Part shown: one piece after another, positions 26,293-35,923 of the stretch
Layout: each line of letters starts with the position of its first letter
Position numbering within the stretch: the first letter of the stretch is position 1
Assembly: GCA_012959765.1 (NCBI GenBank)
Contig: DUCO01000049.1
Coordinates: 1-64,000, forward strand
DNA: 64,000 nucleotides
Reading direction: 5' to 3'
DNA from: Dehalococcoidia bacterium
GTDB lineage: Bacteria; Chloroflexota; Dehalococcoidia; Lucifugimonadales; Lucifugimonadaceae
The notes under the pieces: model-generated
The model's input: the letters and a program-made list of their open reading frames with translations, nothing else
Told to the model about the DNA's origin: nothing
Database searches by the model: none
Translations under genes and position numbers: made by a program

Positions 26293-26308
26293 CCGTTATC
26301 CTTCTTCG

Positions 26309-27208
26309 ATGATTAATTCCGGGCCAGATTCTGGGCTAAGTTCAGGGCCAGATTCGAAAATAGTATTTTTAGGCACAGGAACCTCTGAGGGCGTGCCTCG
26401 GGTTTCGTGTCTGACCAACCCCGACAGCGACTGCCCGGTATGCCCTGACGCGATCAAACCCGGATCGCCGAATCGACGTCGCAACACGTCGCTGCTAGTC
26501 CAGCGCCAGTTGGCCGACGGCCGCACCAGCAACATCGTTATCGACGCTGGAAAGTTCTTCTACGAATCGGCGATGCAGTGGTTCCCACAGTTCGATGTGC
26601 GCACTATCGATGCCCTGCTGATAACTCACGGCCACGCCGACGCTGTCGGTGGGTTCGATGATCTTCGAGACTGGACGAATAACGCCCAGGAACAGCTCCC
26701 GATCTATCTGCGCCAAAAAGACCTCGACTCTGTCGAATCACTCTTTTTCTACCTCGTAGATCGCAATCGACAGACCGGCGGCGGTGGAGTCGCCAAGCTT
26801 GATTTCAGAACGATCGATGCCAGCCCGCTCGAAATCGACGGACTCGCTTTTACGCCACTACCTGTTCAGCATGGTCGAAACTACGAAATCTTCGGCTACC
26901 GTTTCGGCGATGTCAGCTACGTGTCCGACGCTTCGGAAATCTCCGACGAAACGGCGAATCTCATAGCGGGATCCGATCTGCTGGTCCTCGATGCACTTCG
27001 CCCGGCCCGGACGCACGGCACACACTTCACGGTCGAAGAGGCTGTTGATCAAGTGCGACGCCTCAAACCGAAACGAACGCTGCTAACCGACGCCACGCAC
27101 GACATCGATCACGTTCCACTGAACACCGAGCTGGCAAATCTGAAGGACACAGAGGGGCTGGACATCCAGTACGCCCACGACGGTCTGGCTATCGAGATCG
27201 AGCTTTAG
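26309..27208 (+). CDS. MBL-fold metallohydrolase, PhnP-like
   Basis: Metallo-beta-lactamase-fold phosphodiesterase-like protein. The metal motif is LLITHGHADAVGGFDDLR, preceded by VFLGTGTSEGVPR and followed by PVQHGRNYEIFGYRF, YVSDASEIS and TDATHDIDH. The SCLTNPDSDCPVC segment with three cysteines near the N-terminus matches zinc-binding insertions of PhnP. ATG 26309 gives 299 residues. The longer frame back to 26006 is antisense to the phosphodiesterase. It starts with a short internal repeat (SGPDSG-LSSGPDSK). Confidence 0.88.
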   Translation: MINSGPDSGLSSGPDSKIVFLGTGTSEGVPRVSCLTNPDSDCPVCPDAIKPGSPNRRRNTSLLVQRQLADGRTSNIVIDAGKFFYESAMQWFPQFDVRTIDALLITHGHADAVGGFDDLRDWTNNAQEQLPIYLRQKDLDSVESLFFYLVDRNRQTGGGGVAKLDFRTIDASPLEIDGLAFTPLPVQHGRNYEIFGYRFGDVSYVSDASEISDETANLIAGSDLLVLDALRPARTHGTHFTVEEAVDQVRRLKPKRTLLTDATHDIDHVPLNTELANLKDTEGLDIQYAHDGLAIEIEL

Positions 27209-27220
27209 TCGACATTTAAG

Positions 27221-27453
27221 TTCCCGAGCGGAGTCATCGGAGTCGAGGGATCTGGAGGGGTCGCGGCGATGGTGAACAACCTCGGAACAATCGGCAAACA
27301 ACCAGTCATCATTTTCCCGACCGTAGCGAAGCGAAGTGGAGTGGAGGGACCTCGCTGGGTTCAACTGACCGATGTAGATCACTACCCGAATTCCCATAGA
27401 AGGGTGCTATTTCCCACGAGATCCCTCGGCTTCGATGACTTCGCTCGGCAAAT
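27221..27453. repeat. Cluster of dispersed repeats (TTCCCGAGCG...GTCGAGGGATCT type)
   Basis: Three copies in an intergenic gap: 27221-27253 and 27313-27353 direct, and 27418-27453 inverted (GAGATCCCTCGGCTTCGATGACTTCGCTCGG). The unit reads roughly TTCCCGAGCGGAGT(CATC)GGAGTCGAGGGATCT. Related copies occur at 51479, 51578 and 55713. No gene is present between MBL and RraA. Confidence 0.75.
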
Positions 27454-27459
27454 CGAACC

Positions 27460-28206
27460 CTAGTCGCCGCGTTCCTCGGCTCGTTCCTTGCGGTACATCG
27501 CGATAACTTCATCGTCGGGCGGGTAGTAGAGGCCGGGCGTCAGCTGCTCTTTATCGAGGCGTGCACGGATCCACTCTTCAAGATCGTCGTACTCGATCGC
27601 CTTCGCTGCGATATCAACGGCAACACCACGAGGAATCACAACAACGCCATCGTCATCAGCAACGATGTAGTCGCCCGGTCGAACGAGAATGCCGTCTACA
27701 GCAATTGTGTCGTTGGTCGAATACGGTGTACCGACTCTAGTTCCCAAATTAGAAGTCTTGTCGAGTCCCCACATGCCCACGCCGTAGTCCTGAACGGTGT
27801 GCATGTCGCGAATTCCGCCGTCGCACACAAGTCCATCAACGCCACGCTGCTTGAGTCGCAAAAACTTGATGTCGCCACCGATCGACATTCGCTTGTTGCG
27901 CATCGACTCCATCACGATCACATCACCAGGTCCAGCCAACTCGAAAGCTGCAAATTCTGGTGATTCTTCTCCACCCGGTTTTTCGGCCATGCCATCGGGT
28001 CGCGCTGGAACGAATCGAACCGTGATAGCCCGTGCGACCATCCTCAGGCCGGGGTTCATCGTGCGCACGTTCGGCATGTAGACGTAGTGGGGTTCGTAGC
28101 CGTTTCGGGCCAACACGTCGACAACCGCGGTCGTGTTCACTTTTTTGAGTTGCTCGATCGTCGCCTTGTCCAGTACATGGTCGGGCGTGGGCTGAATTAC
28201 GGCCAT
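27460..28206 (-). CDS. RraA-like / HMG-CHA aldolase family protein
   Basis: The fold is shared by RNase E inhibitor RraA and 4-hydroxy-4-methyl-2-oxoglutarate aldolase. Here an aldolase or decarboxylase role is likelier, given the catabolic setting. The key motif is GLVCDGGIRDMHTV with the substrate-binding Arg-Asp; further segments are GDVIVME and VRPGDYIVADDDGVVVIP. The C-terminal extension (EEWIRARLDKEQ to the end) is longer than in E. coli RraA. ATG 28206, 248 residues. Confidence 0.88.
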   Translation of the reverse strand: MAVIQPTPDHVLDKATIEQLKKVNTTAVVDVLARNGYEPHYVYMPNVRTMNPGLRMVARAITVRFVPARPDGMAEKPGGEESPEFAAFELAGPGDVIVMESMRNKRMSIGGDIKFLRLKQRGVDGLVCDGGIRDMHTVQDYGVGMWGLDKTSNLGTRVGTPYSTNDTIAVDGILVRPGDYIVADDDGVVVIPRGVAVDIAAKAIEYDDLEEWIRARLDKEQLTPGLYYPPDDEVIAMYRKERAEERGD

Positions 28207-28342
28207 TTGCGGAAGTTTTCTCCGGCTGAGGGTGTCAACAAAACTCGATAATTCTAGCGACTTGTTGGCAGTTGCGGGCTGCCATCTTCACGCGTCCCGA
28301 CTAAAGCGGCGTTTACTCGCAAAGAAATCGTGCCAACGGCAC

Positions 28343-29713
28343 TCAACCCCAGTCGCTTGCGAAGCGCTCGATTATCAAGGCAGCATGCTTTGCGCCGAGA
28401 ACGAAATCCTCGGTCGTGATGTTCTCGTTGGGCGCGTGAATCTTGTGCGACGGGTGATCTATACCCGAAGTAGCAATCGGCATTCCAAGCGTGTCGCCAA
28501 AGTCGAACATCGGTCCCGTTCCTGCCATATTCGGTGTCATCACCGGCTTCCGACCGTAGATTTCTTCAGCGGTCTCAGCGACGAGCTGCACCCAAGGCGA
28601 GTTGAGATCGGTTCGATACGGGTTTACCGCGCCCAGCACCTCAACTTCGACATCCTCAAAACCGTGCTTATCGAGGTGTTTTCGAAGCTTGTCGAAAATG
28701 TCGTACGGACGCTGTTCGGGCACCAGCCGGAAGTCCATCTTGGCTTTCGCAACAGCAGGCAGAACAGTCTTTAGCCCGGCGTCCTTATACCCGGAGTCGA
28801 GTCCAGCGATGTTTGCGGTTGGCTGGAAAGTTAGCTGCTTGCGCAGATCTTCGCCATCGAGTCCCTTCACAAATCCGCTCACACCGAACGTGTCGAGCCA
28901 CTCCGGCGCGTCGTCGGGAAGAGCTTCAACTGCTGCTATGGCTTCAGCGCTGGGCTCGGTGATCGCATCGTAAAAGCCGTCGATCAGAATCCGCTCGTCT
29001 TCGTCTTTGATCGTGGCCAACGCTCGCAATAGTCGCCATGCTGCCGACGGTAATATCGCTGCGTACGACGAGTGTGCGTCCCCTGAGAGCATACTCACGC
29101 TGAGTCCAACTCCGAGCACGCCCTTAAGCCCCAGGTACATGAACGGATCGTCGTTCAGATTTCGACCTCCACCCTCCCAGATGCAGGCATCAGCCCGAAA
29201 ATCATCACCTCGTTCGGCGATCAGATCGGGAAGATTTATCGAACCCGATTCCTCTTCGCCTTCGCAGAACATCTTTATGTTGCATGGAACGCCTCCACGC
29301 TCGTCTCTGAACGCCCTGATCGCCGCCAATCGGGCGCCGATGTTGCCCTTGTCATCGGACATCCCACGACCGTACAGGCGGTCGCCAACTCGGGTTGGTG
29401 TAAAGGGGTCGGTGTCCCAGAGATCGAGCGGATCGACCGGCTGGACATCGTAGTGACAGTAGAACAACAGTGTAGGGGCGGTTTCTGGGTTTTCCGAAGC
29501 GGGTAAAAAGCCGTAAACCGTTGGCAATCCGTCGTTCGGCACAGGCACGATTTCGGCTTCAAAACCGTTGCGTTCGAGAAACTCTTTCATCAGCCCCGGT
29601 GCTTTATCGAAGCCAAGTTTCTGCGCTGATATCGAAGGCTGTCGAACCAGTTCGAACAACTCTTCAATCGACTCATCAAGATGAGCATCAATATGCGAGT
29701 AAATATCTTTCAT
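28343..29713 (-). CDS. M20 family dipeptidase
   Basis: Zinc peptidase of the carnosinase/PepV-like branch. Ligand motifs are FYCHYDVQPVDP (His), GRGMSDDKGNIGA (Asp), FCEGEEESGS (Glu-Glu) and a late SGIDHPSHKIHAPNE (His). From ATG 29713 it has 456 residues. A longer frame to 29773 overlaps the Nudix gene and is rejected. The ATG overlaps the Nudix stop as ATGA, so the two genes are coupled. Confidence 0.93.
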   Translation of the reverse strand: MKDIYSHIDAHLDESIEELFELVRQPSISAQKLGFDKAPGLMKEFLERNGFEAEIVPVPNDGLPTVYGFLPASENPETAPTLLFYCHYDVQPVDPLDLWDTDPFTPTRVGDRLYGRGMSDDKGNIGARLAAIRAFRDERGGVPCNIKMFCEGEEESGSINLPDLIAERGDDFRADACIWEGGGRNLNDDPFMYLGLKGVLGVGLSVSMLSGDAHSSYAAILPSAAWRLLRALATIKDEDERILIDGFYDAITEPSAEAIAAVEALPDDAPEWLDTFGVSGFVKGLDGEDLRKQLTFQPTANIAGLDSGYKDAGLKTVLPAVAKAKMDFRLVPEQRPYDIFDKLRKHLDKHGFEDVEVEVLGAVNPYRTDLNSPWVQLVAETAEEIYGRKPVMTPNMAGTGPMFDFGDTLGMPIATSGIDHPSHKIHAPNENITTEDFVLGAKHAALIIERFASDWG

Positions 29714-30315
29714 GCTTCTCCGCCAGTCTCCCCGGCTTTCAGTTCCAAATACGCCCAGTAGCGCGCCAGGCACATCAAGGTCACGCCATCCTCGATTTCC
29801 TGACTCGCCGCCATCGCAACGATTTCCTGCCGGTTCACGAGTTTGGCATCGACAATACCTTCATTTAGCTGGGGAGTGATACCACCCGGTTCTATCTCAG
29901 GTAAATGCGCCAGCACTGTGTAAAACGTATCGCCTATGAACCCGGATATTGGAGTTTGTGACCCCAGAAGCACGGTGCTTTCAGCCGTCACTCCCGTTTC
30001 CTCCTCCAACTCCCGGCTCCCCGACTCAACAGCCGATTCACCGTCTTCAATCATTCCCGCGGGAAATTCCCACATGTATTTTTTCACCGGGTACCGATAA
30101 ATCCTGATCAGTAGATATTGCCCCGAAGGAGTCACCGGAACGACCATCACGCCGCCGTTGCCGGAGTGAATGCGAGCCCACGAGTAGTTACCGGGCTGGC
30201 CATCGGTACGAATCGTTTCGTCGTAGTAAAAATCGAACCACGGCGTCGGGTATACGAGGCGCTCTTTTTTAGTTTCGACGTGCGGAATGTCGTTGTATTC
30301 GGGCGTTTCTGACAT
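29710..30315 (-). CDS. Nudix hydrolase, ADP-ribose pyrophosphatase type
   Basis: The complete Nudix box GMIEDGESAVESGSRELEEE (continuing TGV) is visible near the middle, preceded by EFPAGM. The fold begins with a strand pair around RIHSGNGGVMVVPVTP. Such enzymes hydrolyse ADP-ribose and related nucleoside diphosphate derivatives. 201 residues. Upstream is a small membrane gene three bases away on the same strand, and downstream the M20 gene overlaps. Confidence 0.92.
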   Translation of the reverse strand: MSETPEYNDIPHVETKKERLVYPTPWFDFYYDETIRTDGQPGNYSWARIHSGNGGVMVVPVTPSGQYLLIRIYRYPVKKYMWEFPAGMIEDGESAVESGSRELEEETGVTAESTVLLGSQTPISGFIGDTFYTVLAHLPEIEPGGITPQLNEGIVDAKLVNRQEIVAMAASQEIEDGVTLMCLARYWAYLELKAGETGGEA

Positions 30316-30318
30316 CGA

Positions 30319-30663
30319 CTACGCGGCCAAATTCGAATCAGGTAACGGCGTACCCGCTATGCGATTCAGTTCGAGTTGCACCAGAATCCACACCGCAGGC
30401 TGGATAAATATCCACAGCAGCCATAAAAGTACTGCAGGATACTCCTTCTCAAACGCCTTGTCCGCGGCCGAAGCATGCTTCCACATGGCCCACAGATTGA
30501 GGAAAGGTACCACCATCAGAATTGTCCATACTAGCGAGTTGGTTCGCTGGCCATTGAATTTGGTCATTTCTTTAAGAGTCGAGTAGTACCAGTAGAACCC
30601 GTATAGACCGAATGTCAGTACCCACACCACGACTTGAAATACCAAGCTGCGTCGTTTGATCAT
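30319..30663 (-). CDS. Small DUF4234-type membrane protein
   Basis: About 114 residues from ATG 30663: IKRRSLVFQVVVWVLTFGLY, YGFYWYYSTLKEMTKFNG, then two more hydrophobic segments around residues 45-60 and 75-95. The tightly spaced FGLYGFYW pattern resembles DUF4234. Function unknown. It ends three bases before the Nudix start, consistent with an operon. The frame extends to 30732 but without a better start. Confidence 0.7.
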   Translation of the reverse strand: MIKRRSLVFQVVVWVLTFGLYGFYWYYSTLKEMTKFNGQRTNSLVWTILMVVPFLNLWAMWKHASAADKAFEKEYPAVLLWLLWIFIQPAVWILVQLELNRIAGTPLPDSNLAA

Positions 30664-30758
30664 TGCGATCCTCGTCTCAAAAGGCCGACAGGCAATTAGG
30701 TTGCTTCTTCGAATCAGCCCGGACATTAGCACATACCGGTGCGCAACTTACGAAAGAA

Positions 30759-31589
30759 CTACTCAGCCGCCCCCGGCATACCCGGCTCAAGTGGCTGCGA
30801 ATCTTGCGGGTAGCCCCCGGCCAGGAAACCGCCATCGACCGTTATCGTCTGGCCGTTCACGTACTCTCCAAGATCTGACGCCAGAAACACGCAAGCTCCA
30901 GCGATGTCTTTCGGCAATCCGCCACGCCTGCTCGGGACGAATCCGAGGGCTGAGCCCAGATACTCATCGTTTCCTCTCCCCGACTCCTGATCCTCCGGCA
31001 GCACCCGACTATCGATGTAGCCCGGCGCAACGCAGTTGGCTGTAATCCCTTTGCCGGCAAGATCGTGTGCCATCGAAAGCACCATGCGGTTCAATCCGGC
31101 CTTCACGATGCCGTACACCCCGTCGTGGGGCCACGCACGATAGCTGTGGACGCTACTGATGTTGATGATGCTGCCGCCATGGCCGTGCTCGATCATACGG
31201 TTGGCAACGCTCTGAGCCATGAACAGGTAACCCTTCAAGGCGTGACCCACTAGATGATCCCAGAACTCCTCGGTGATCTCCGTGAAGTGCATGTCACGGG
31301 AAGCGACGGCGTTGTTTACTAATATGTCGATTCGACCGTGCTCGGCGACGAACTCATCGAGCATCCGTGTTCGGTCATCAGCATTGCCAACGTCGGCCTG
31401 ATGCCACGATGCCTTCTGGCCGAGCGATTCGACCGCAGCAATGGCCTTGTCGGCTTCGGTGTCACGGACGACATCGTTAATACCAACGTCGGCACCGTGC
31501 TCGGCAAAAAGCTGCGCAATGCCAGCTCCGATGCCGCGGCGCGAACCCGTAATAAGTGCCTTTTTACCTTCGAGAAGTTTTGTGGTCAT
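30759..31589 (-). CDS. Short-chain dehydrogenase/reductase
   Basis: Classical SDR, 276 residues: cofactor loop ITGSRRGIGAGIAQ, NNAVASRD, catalytic Ser in IINISSVHSYRA and YGIVKAGL (Tyr-x3-Lys). NAD(P)H-linked oxidation or reduction of a secondary alcohol or ketone; substrate unknown. It lies immediately downstream of a closely similar SDR. The C-terminal proline-rich tail is unusual (SQPLEPGMPGAAE). Confidence 0.93.
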   Translation of the reverse strand: MTTKLLEGKKALITGSRRGIGAGIAQLFAEHGADVGINDVVRDTEADKAIAAVESLGQKASWHQADVGNADDRTRMLDEFVAEHGRIDILVNNAVASRDMHFTEITEEFWDHLVGHALKGYLFMAQSVANRMIEHGHGGSIINISSVHSYRAWPHDGVYGIVKAGLNRMVLSMAHDLAGKGITANCVAPGYIDSRVLPEDQESGRGNDEYLGSALGFVPSRRGGLPKDIAGACVFLASDLGEYVNGQTITVDGGFLAGGYPQDSQPLEPGMPGAAE

Positions 31590-31615
31590 GGTTCATTCGA
31601 TCCGTTCCAAACGCC

Positions 31616-32407
31616 CTAGTCCTGCATTGTTTTCGAAGCGATCATGCCGCCATCGACAAGAATCGTCTCGCCGTTTACGTACTGCCCCAACTCAGAAGTG
31701 AGGTACAAAACTGCGTTCGCTATGTCACTTGGAAGTCCACCCTTTGCTGCGGGCAGGTGCGAAGTAAATCGTGAAGGGTCGTGTGGCGCTCCATCAATCA
31801 CATCATCATCGTCGGCATCTGGTAATCGGTTAGATATTGCACCCGGAGCGATGCAGTTTGCGTTGATGTTGTGGCCTTTAAGGTCGATTGCAAATCCCTT
31901 CACCATTCGGCGAAGTCCCGCCTTCGCTGTTCCGTAGGCGGTCCATTTCTCAATAGCGGTGTACGCATGAACGCTGGCGAGACAAACGATACTGCCCCCA
32001 GTGCCCTGCGCAATCATCTCTTTAGCGGCACGTTGAGCGGCAAAAAAGTAGCCCTTCAGCGAAAGGTCCATCATGCGGTCCCAGAACACTTCATCGGTGT
32101 CGAAAAGCGGACGTGACTGATCAGGGAAAATGGCGTTGTTGACCAAAATGTCTATTTGGCCATGCTCGGCGAGAAACGAGTCGATGACACCGTTGATTCC
32201 TGCCACAGTGCTCACGTCGCCAACATGAAACGTGCCTTTGACCCCGCGATTGCTAACTAATTCGGCGGCTCGCTGCGATACGTCATCATCGACAATATCG
32301 TTGATCCCAACGTCGGCTCCCTCGTTCGCCAGCGTTAGCGCAATTCCCCGGCCAATGCCTTTTCGTGCACCTGTGATCAGCGCCTTTTTACCGTCAAGCA
32401 AACCCAT
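31616..32407 (-). CDS. Short-chain dehydrogenase/reductase (tandem paralogue)
   Basis: 263 residues with ITGARKGIGRGIAL, NNAIFPDQSRP, SIVCLASVHAYTA and YGTAKAGLRRM. It shares the same layout and the unusual VHAY/VHSY segment with the downstream SDR, so they are duplicates. Both end with VNGETILVDGG or VNGQTITVDGG. The 26-base gap to the next gene indicates one transcript. Confidence 0.93.
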   Translation of the reverse strand: MGLLDGKKALITGARKGIGRGIALTLANEGADVGINDIVDDDVSQRAAELVSNRGVKGTFHVGDVSTVAGINGVIDSFLAEHGQIDILVNNAIFPDQSRPLFDTDEVFWDRMMDLSLKGYFFAAQRAAKEMIAQGTGGSIVCLASVHAYTAIEKWTAYGTAKAGLRRMVKGFAIDLKGHNINANCIAPGAISNRLPDADDDDVIDGAPHDPSRFTSHLPAAKGGLPSDIANAVLYLTSELGQYVNGETILVDGGMIASKTMQD

Positions 32408-32506
32408 TAGTAGCCTCCGAATTCGGGATTAGAAATATTCTGGTGCCGATCTTAACTGTAGTTGGACTGCTTCGTGCGGGGTTTGCGACCGCGCTATCCG
32501 AGTTCG

Positions 32507-35500
32507 TCAGCGAACTTTGGCAGTTACTTCGGTCTGGGCTTTGCTTGCTGCGGCGTTTTTCGCCGATTCCAGATCCGGTACGGGGTACTCGAATGCTGCC
32601 CCGTCTGCTGCCCCTGAGGCAAAAACCAGAACGGCGTCACGAACCGGCATCCCAAGCTTCTCAAGCACCAGCGCATACCCGGCAAGCTGGGGTTCGTATC
32701 CGGTAGCGCGCTTTTCCAAATCTGCCCCTTGAACCTGATCAGTTTTGTAGTCGACGATAGTTACGGTGCCATCATCGTTTCGCACAACAAGGTCGATATA
32801 GCCTTCGATCTCTACGCCCTCAGATATCTCGGCTGCCACCCACGCTTCTCGCCAACTGTTGTTCGCCGTCGCACGCGCAATCGTAGGACTCGCCAACGTA
32901 TTGCGAACGGCCTGCGCTATCTCATCGCTGCTATCTGGAACTTCATGTGCATATGCTGCCGATCGCACGAGTTCGTCCAGATCAGTAAGATCGGCGAAAT
33001 CAACATCTTGCAAAACCGCGTGAACCGCCGATCCGAATTTAGTGCCACCGCGACCTTTTTCATCGGGATTCAGCTCGGTCGATTCCATGCTGTCTTCGGG
33101 CTTGGGCGGAATCTTTAACATCGTATGGTCGGCGAGCTTCGACGGCGTCACGTAGCCTCGATTTGAAGCTGTTTCCACAGTCTGTTCCAGAGCACCAATC
33201 CAATTTTCACGGTCGGATGTCGAGTATTCTGCAACACCAACGTCAATCGTTGAATCGTCATCGCCCGTTACTCTCACGCCACCGAATTCAACCTCGAATG
33301 CTTCAACTGAAATACCTTCCGATTCGATCAGGCCCGCGATCGTTGCCGCAGGACTCGGGCTCGTGGATGTTGGTTTTTCTGACATTGGTCGGTGCAGACT
33401 TACGGCAAGGTGTTCCCTTGCTCTTGTCGCTCCAACGTAGATCAACCGAATCGTCTCGGCTTTCCCAGCCGCATCATCCTCTTTCGCTGTATCGGTGAAG
33501 TTCTCTGTCGATAGGCCAAGTTTTTCCGAACCCAGTCGCACTGCGAGCGAGAGTGTTCCAGCCTGCTCACCGAAGATGGAGTGATTCTGCCGATTCGGTC
33601 GCCTAACCTGCAAACCCATCAGAGCCACAATTGGAAATTCGAGTCCCTTCGAGGCGTGAATTGTCATTACTCGAACGGCGTTTATATCGCTGTTTGCAAA
33701 CGCACCTTCGGCCACTCGAACGTTCTCTTCTGCCTGCCTTGTTAACCACCGCACAAACTCACGCAACGAACCTGTTCCAGATCGTCGGAGCTTGCGTGAC
33801 ATCTCAACAAAAAGATCAAGCAAACGTTCTCTATCACCGGCCGGATCCATCAGTGCCGCCAATTCCCGAATTCGACGTTTCCTGATGAACCATTCGATCA
33901 GATAGGGAGTCGACCACATTTGGCGGTGCGCATGAAATTCGGCCATCCCTGTTAGCGCCAATGCAACACGCCGAGCACCCGATCCCTGGCTGAACTGCTC
34001 AAGATCAATTGGTTCATTTCCATACTCGAATTTGAGTTTTAGTTGAGCCCATTCGAATAAGTCTTGGTCCGAGCATCCCCACACGCTCGATTTTAGGGAG
34101 GCAACAATCGCTACCTGATCGGTCGGATCATCGATGGCCGCCAGATTATTGCCGAGTTCCTGGAACACCTGCGATTCAAATACCGGAGATTGTCCTTCAA
34201 GCACATACGGCACGCCATGTTTGACGAATGCTGCTTCTAGTGCGGGAAGTGCGGTCCGGCGCGGCATCAAGACACAAAGATCACGATAGTTAGATTGAGA
34301 ACAGATTTCATCTCGATCTTCCAGCGTCCAGTTTCCCGCTCCGATACTCATCGCAAATTGAGCCACATCTTCGGCTTCGGCAGCACGGGCTGCATCGACG
34401 TCGATGTGATCACCGTTACCCATCATCATTACCCGAGGTTTGCCCTTTTCAGCACTGGGGTCCGCTGATCGACTCGCGTCAAAACGTTCATATTCAGCCT
34501 GATCCGGATCTGGATCCGAGCCGTCAGGGCCGTTCATCCACGGTTCGAATACGGTGTTTACCCAGTCGAGTATTTCCGGCCTGGAGCGATAGTTGGTGGA
34601 GAGCGAGATCGGTTCAGCTTTCAACGAATCGACCAGGTGCTTTAAATGCTTCAGGTCGGCTCGACGGAATCGGTAAATCGACTGTTTAGGATCACCAACG
34701 ATGAAAAGTGCACCGGGATTCGGAACACCGCTTCCGGCCCGATCGGAAAGTAGAATCGCCAGTTTAAGTTGCAGAGGGTCAGTATCCTGAAACTCGTCGA
34801 TCAAGACATGGCTGTATCGCGCCTGGAAATACTGACGAGCCTCAGCACTCTCTGTAAGCAGCTGACATGAAAGAACCAACAAATCCTGGAATTCGAGAGT
34901 GCCCGATTTCCGGCGTTTTTCCGCATAACCAGTCACCATTTCAGCAACCGAGTTCACTAACGAAACGACCACACCAGCACCAAGTGCAGCTTTAGCAGTA
35001 CTGATCGACGTCAATGCAGCCTTCAGGTTCGCTTTTATTTCCCTGAGGCTGTTATCGCCCGATGCAAGTAAATTCCAGTTCTTTTGGCTCCCGCTGGTGG
35101 CGTTGAATTTTGGCAACTGAGTAAGCACCAACAGTTGCTCTTCAGTCGATCCATCGTCAAGCGCCTGTTCGATCCACGAAAGAGTTAGCGCTACCTCGGC
35201 ATCGAGCATCTTGAACATCAGGTCGTCGGTGTTACTACAGTACCCTTTCAAGTTCAGTGCCATTGAAAGATCGGCTTTGATAGAAAGCAACGAATCTTCA
35301 GCACTTATCGAATTTGTCGGGGCAGCCAATAGCCCCATTCCCTGGATAAGGTCGTAGCTGGCATGAAATTCACTCGCCAGCTCTCGCAGATTCTTGAACG
35401 GGGTGACCAGTCCATGTCTCTGGGCGGCTAGAACCGCGTTCGAAAATTCAGGGTTTTCTAGAGTGTCTTCCAGCCACTCATCCCATTCCTGCTGGAACAG

Positions 35501-35923
35501 CTCGACGCCCTGCACTTCATCAATCAGTTCGAACACAGGAGGTAGTCCAACATCTAGCGGGCACTCTCGGAGCAGGCTTTGCGCAAAGCTGTGGATAGTT
35601 CCGATAAAGGCACTATCGATTGAAGTCAGAGCCGAGGAAAATACTGCTTGTCCTTGCAAATTTGAATCCCGCCGCGCCTCGTCCAGCCGAATTTCCAGTT
35701 CTGCTCGGACACGTTGCCGTAGCTCTGATGCTGCAGCGATCGTGAACGTTATCGCCGCTATGTTTTCTGGCTTAACCGCGCCATGAGTAACAAGGCTGAC
35801 TATTCGCCTGACCAGAGCTCTGGTTTTACCGGTTCCGGCACCTGCGTCGACATAGAGAGTTTCATCAAGCGAACCACTGGCAGCGCCAGTAATTCGTTCA
35901 TATTCGTTCGAAAGGTTGGTCAT
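32507..35923 (-). CDS. addA: AddA-like UvrD-family helicase-nuclease
   Basis: Helicase subunit of an AddAB/RecBCD-type double-strand-break resection complex. Walker A is DAGAGTGKTRALVRRIV, Walker B is SHVLIDEFQDTDPLQL, then GDPKQSIYRFRRAD and the late motif VMTIHASKGLEFPIV with LIYVGATRAREHL. The C-terminal nuclease has GYIDLVVRNDDG followed by IVDYKTDQ, a PD-(D/E)xK site. 1138 residues, typical of AddA. ATG overlaps the upstream gene's TGA by four bases. Confidence 0.92.
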   Translation of the reverse strand: MTNLSNEYERITGAASGSLDETLYVDAGAGTGKTRALVRRIVSLVTHGAVKPENIAAITFTIAAASELRQRVRAELEIRLDEARRDSNLQGQAVFSSALTSIDSAFIGTIHSFAQSLLRECPLDVGLPPVFELIDEVQGVELFQQEWDEWLEDTLENPEFSNAVLAAQRHGLVTPFKNLRELASEFHASYDLIQGMGLLAAPTNSISAEDSLLSIKADLSMALNLKGYCSNTDDLMFKMLDAEVALTLSWIEQALDDGSTEEQLLVLTQLPKFNATSGSQKNWNLLASGDNSLREIKANLKAALTSISTAKAALGAGVVVSLVNSVAEMVTGYAEKRRKSGTLEFQDLLVLSCQLLTESAEARQYFQARYSHVLIDEFQDTDPLQLKLAILLSDRAGSGVPNPGALFIVGDPKQSIYRFRRADLKHLKHLVDSLKAEPISLSTNYRSRPEILDWVNTVFEPWMNGPDGSDPDPDQAEYERFDASRSADPSAEKGKPRVMMMGNGDHIDVDAARAAEAEDVAQFAMSIGAGNWTLEDRDEICSQSNYRDLCVLMPRRTALPALEAAFVKHGVPYVLEGQSPVFESQVFQELGNNLAAIDDPTDQVAIVASLKSSVWGCSDQDLFEWAQLKLKFEYGNEPIDLEQFSQGSGARRVALALTGMAEFHAHRQMWSTPYLIEWFIRKRRIRELAALMDPAGDRERLLDLFVEMSRKLRRSGTGSLREFVRWLTRQAEENVRVAEGAFANSDINAVRVMTIHASKGLEFPIVALMGLQVRRPNRQNHSIFGEQAGTLSLAVRLGSEKLGLSTENFTDTAKEDDAAGKAETIRLIYVGATRAREHLAVSLHRPMSEKPTSTSPSPAATIAGLIESEGISVEAFEVEFGGVRVTGDDDSTIDVGVAEYSTSDRENWIGALEQTVETASNRGYVTPSKLADHTMLKIPPKPEDSMESTELNPDEKGRGGTKFGSAVHAVLQDVDFADLTDLDELVRSAAYAHEVPDSSDEIAQAVRNTLASPTIARATANNSWREAWVAAEISEGVEIEGYIDLVVRNDDGTVTIVDYKTDQVQGADLEKRATGYEPQLAGYALVLEKLGMPVRDAVLVFASGAADGAAFEYPVPDLESAKNAAASKAQTEVTAKVR

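Noticed and set aside
26006-26308. Long N-terminal extension of the MBL protein
   Set aside because: Entirely antisense to the phosphodiesterase gene. The MBL fold begins shortly after ATG 26309.
28343-29773. M20 dipeptidase starting at 29773
   Set aside because: The first 20 residues would overlap the Nudix coding region. ATG 29713 overlaps the Nudix stop as ATGA and begins with a family-like N-terminus.
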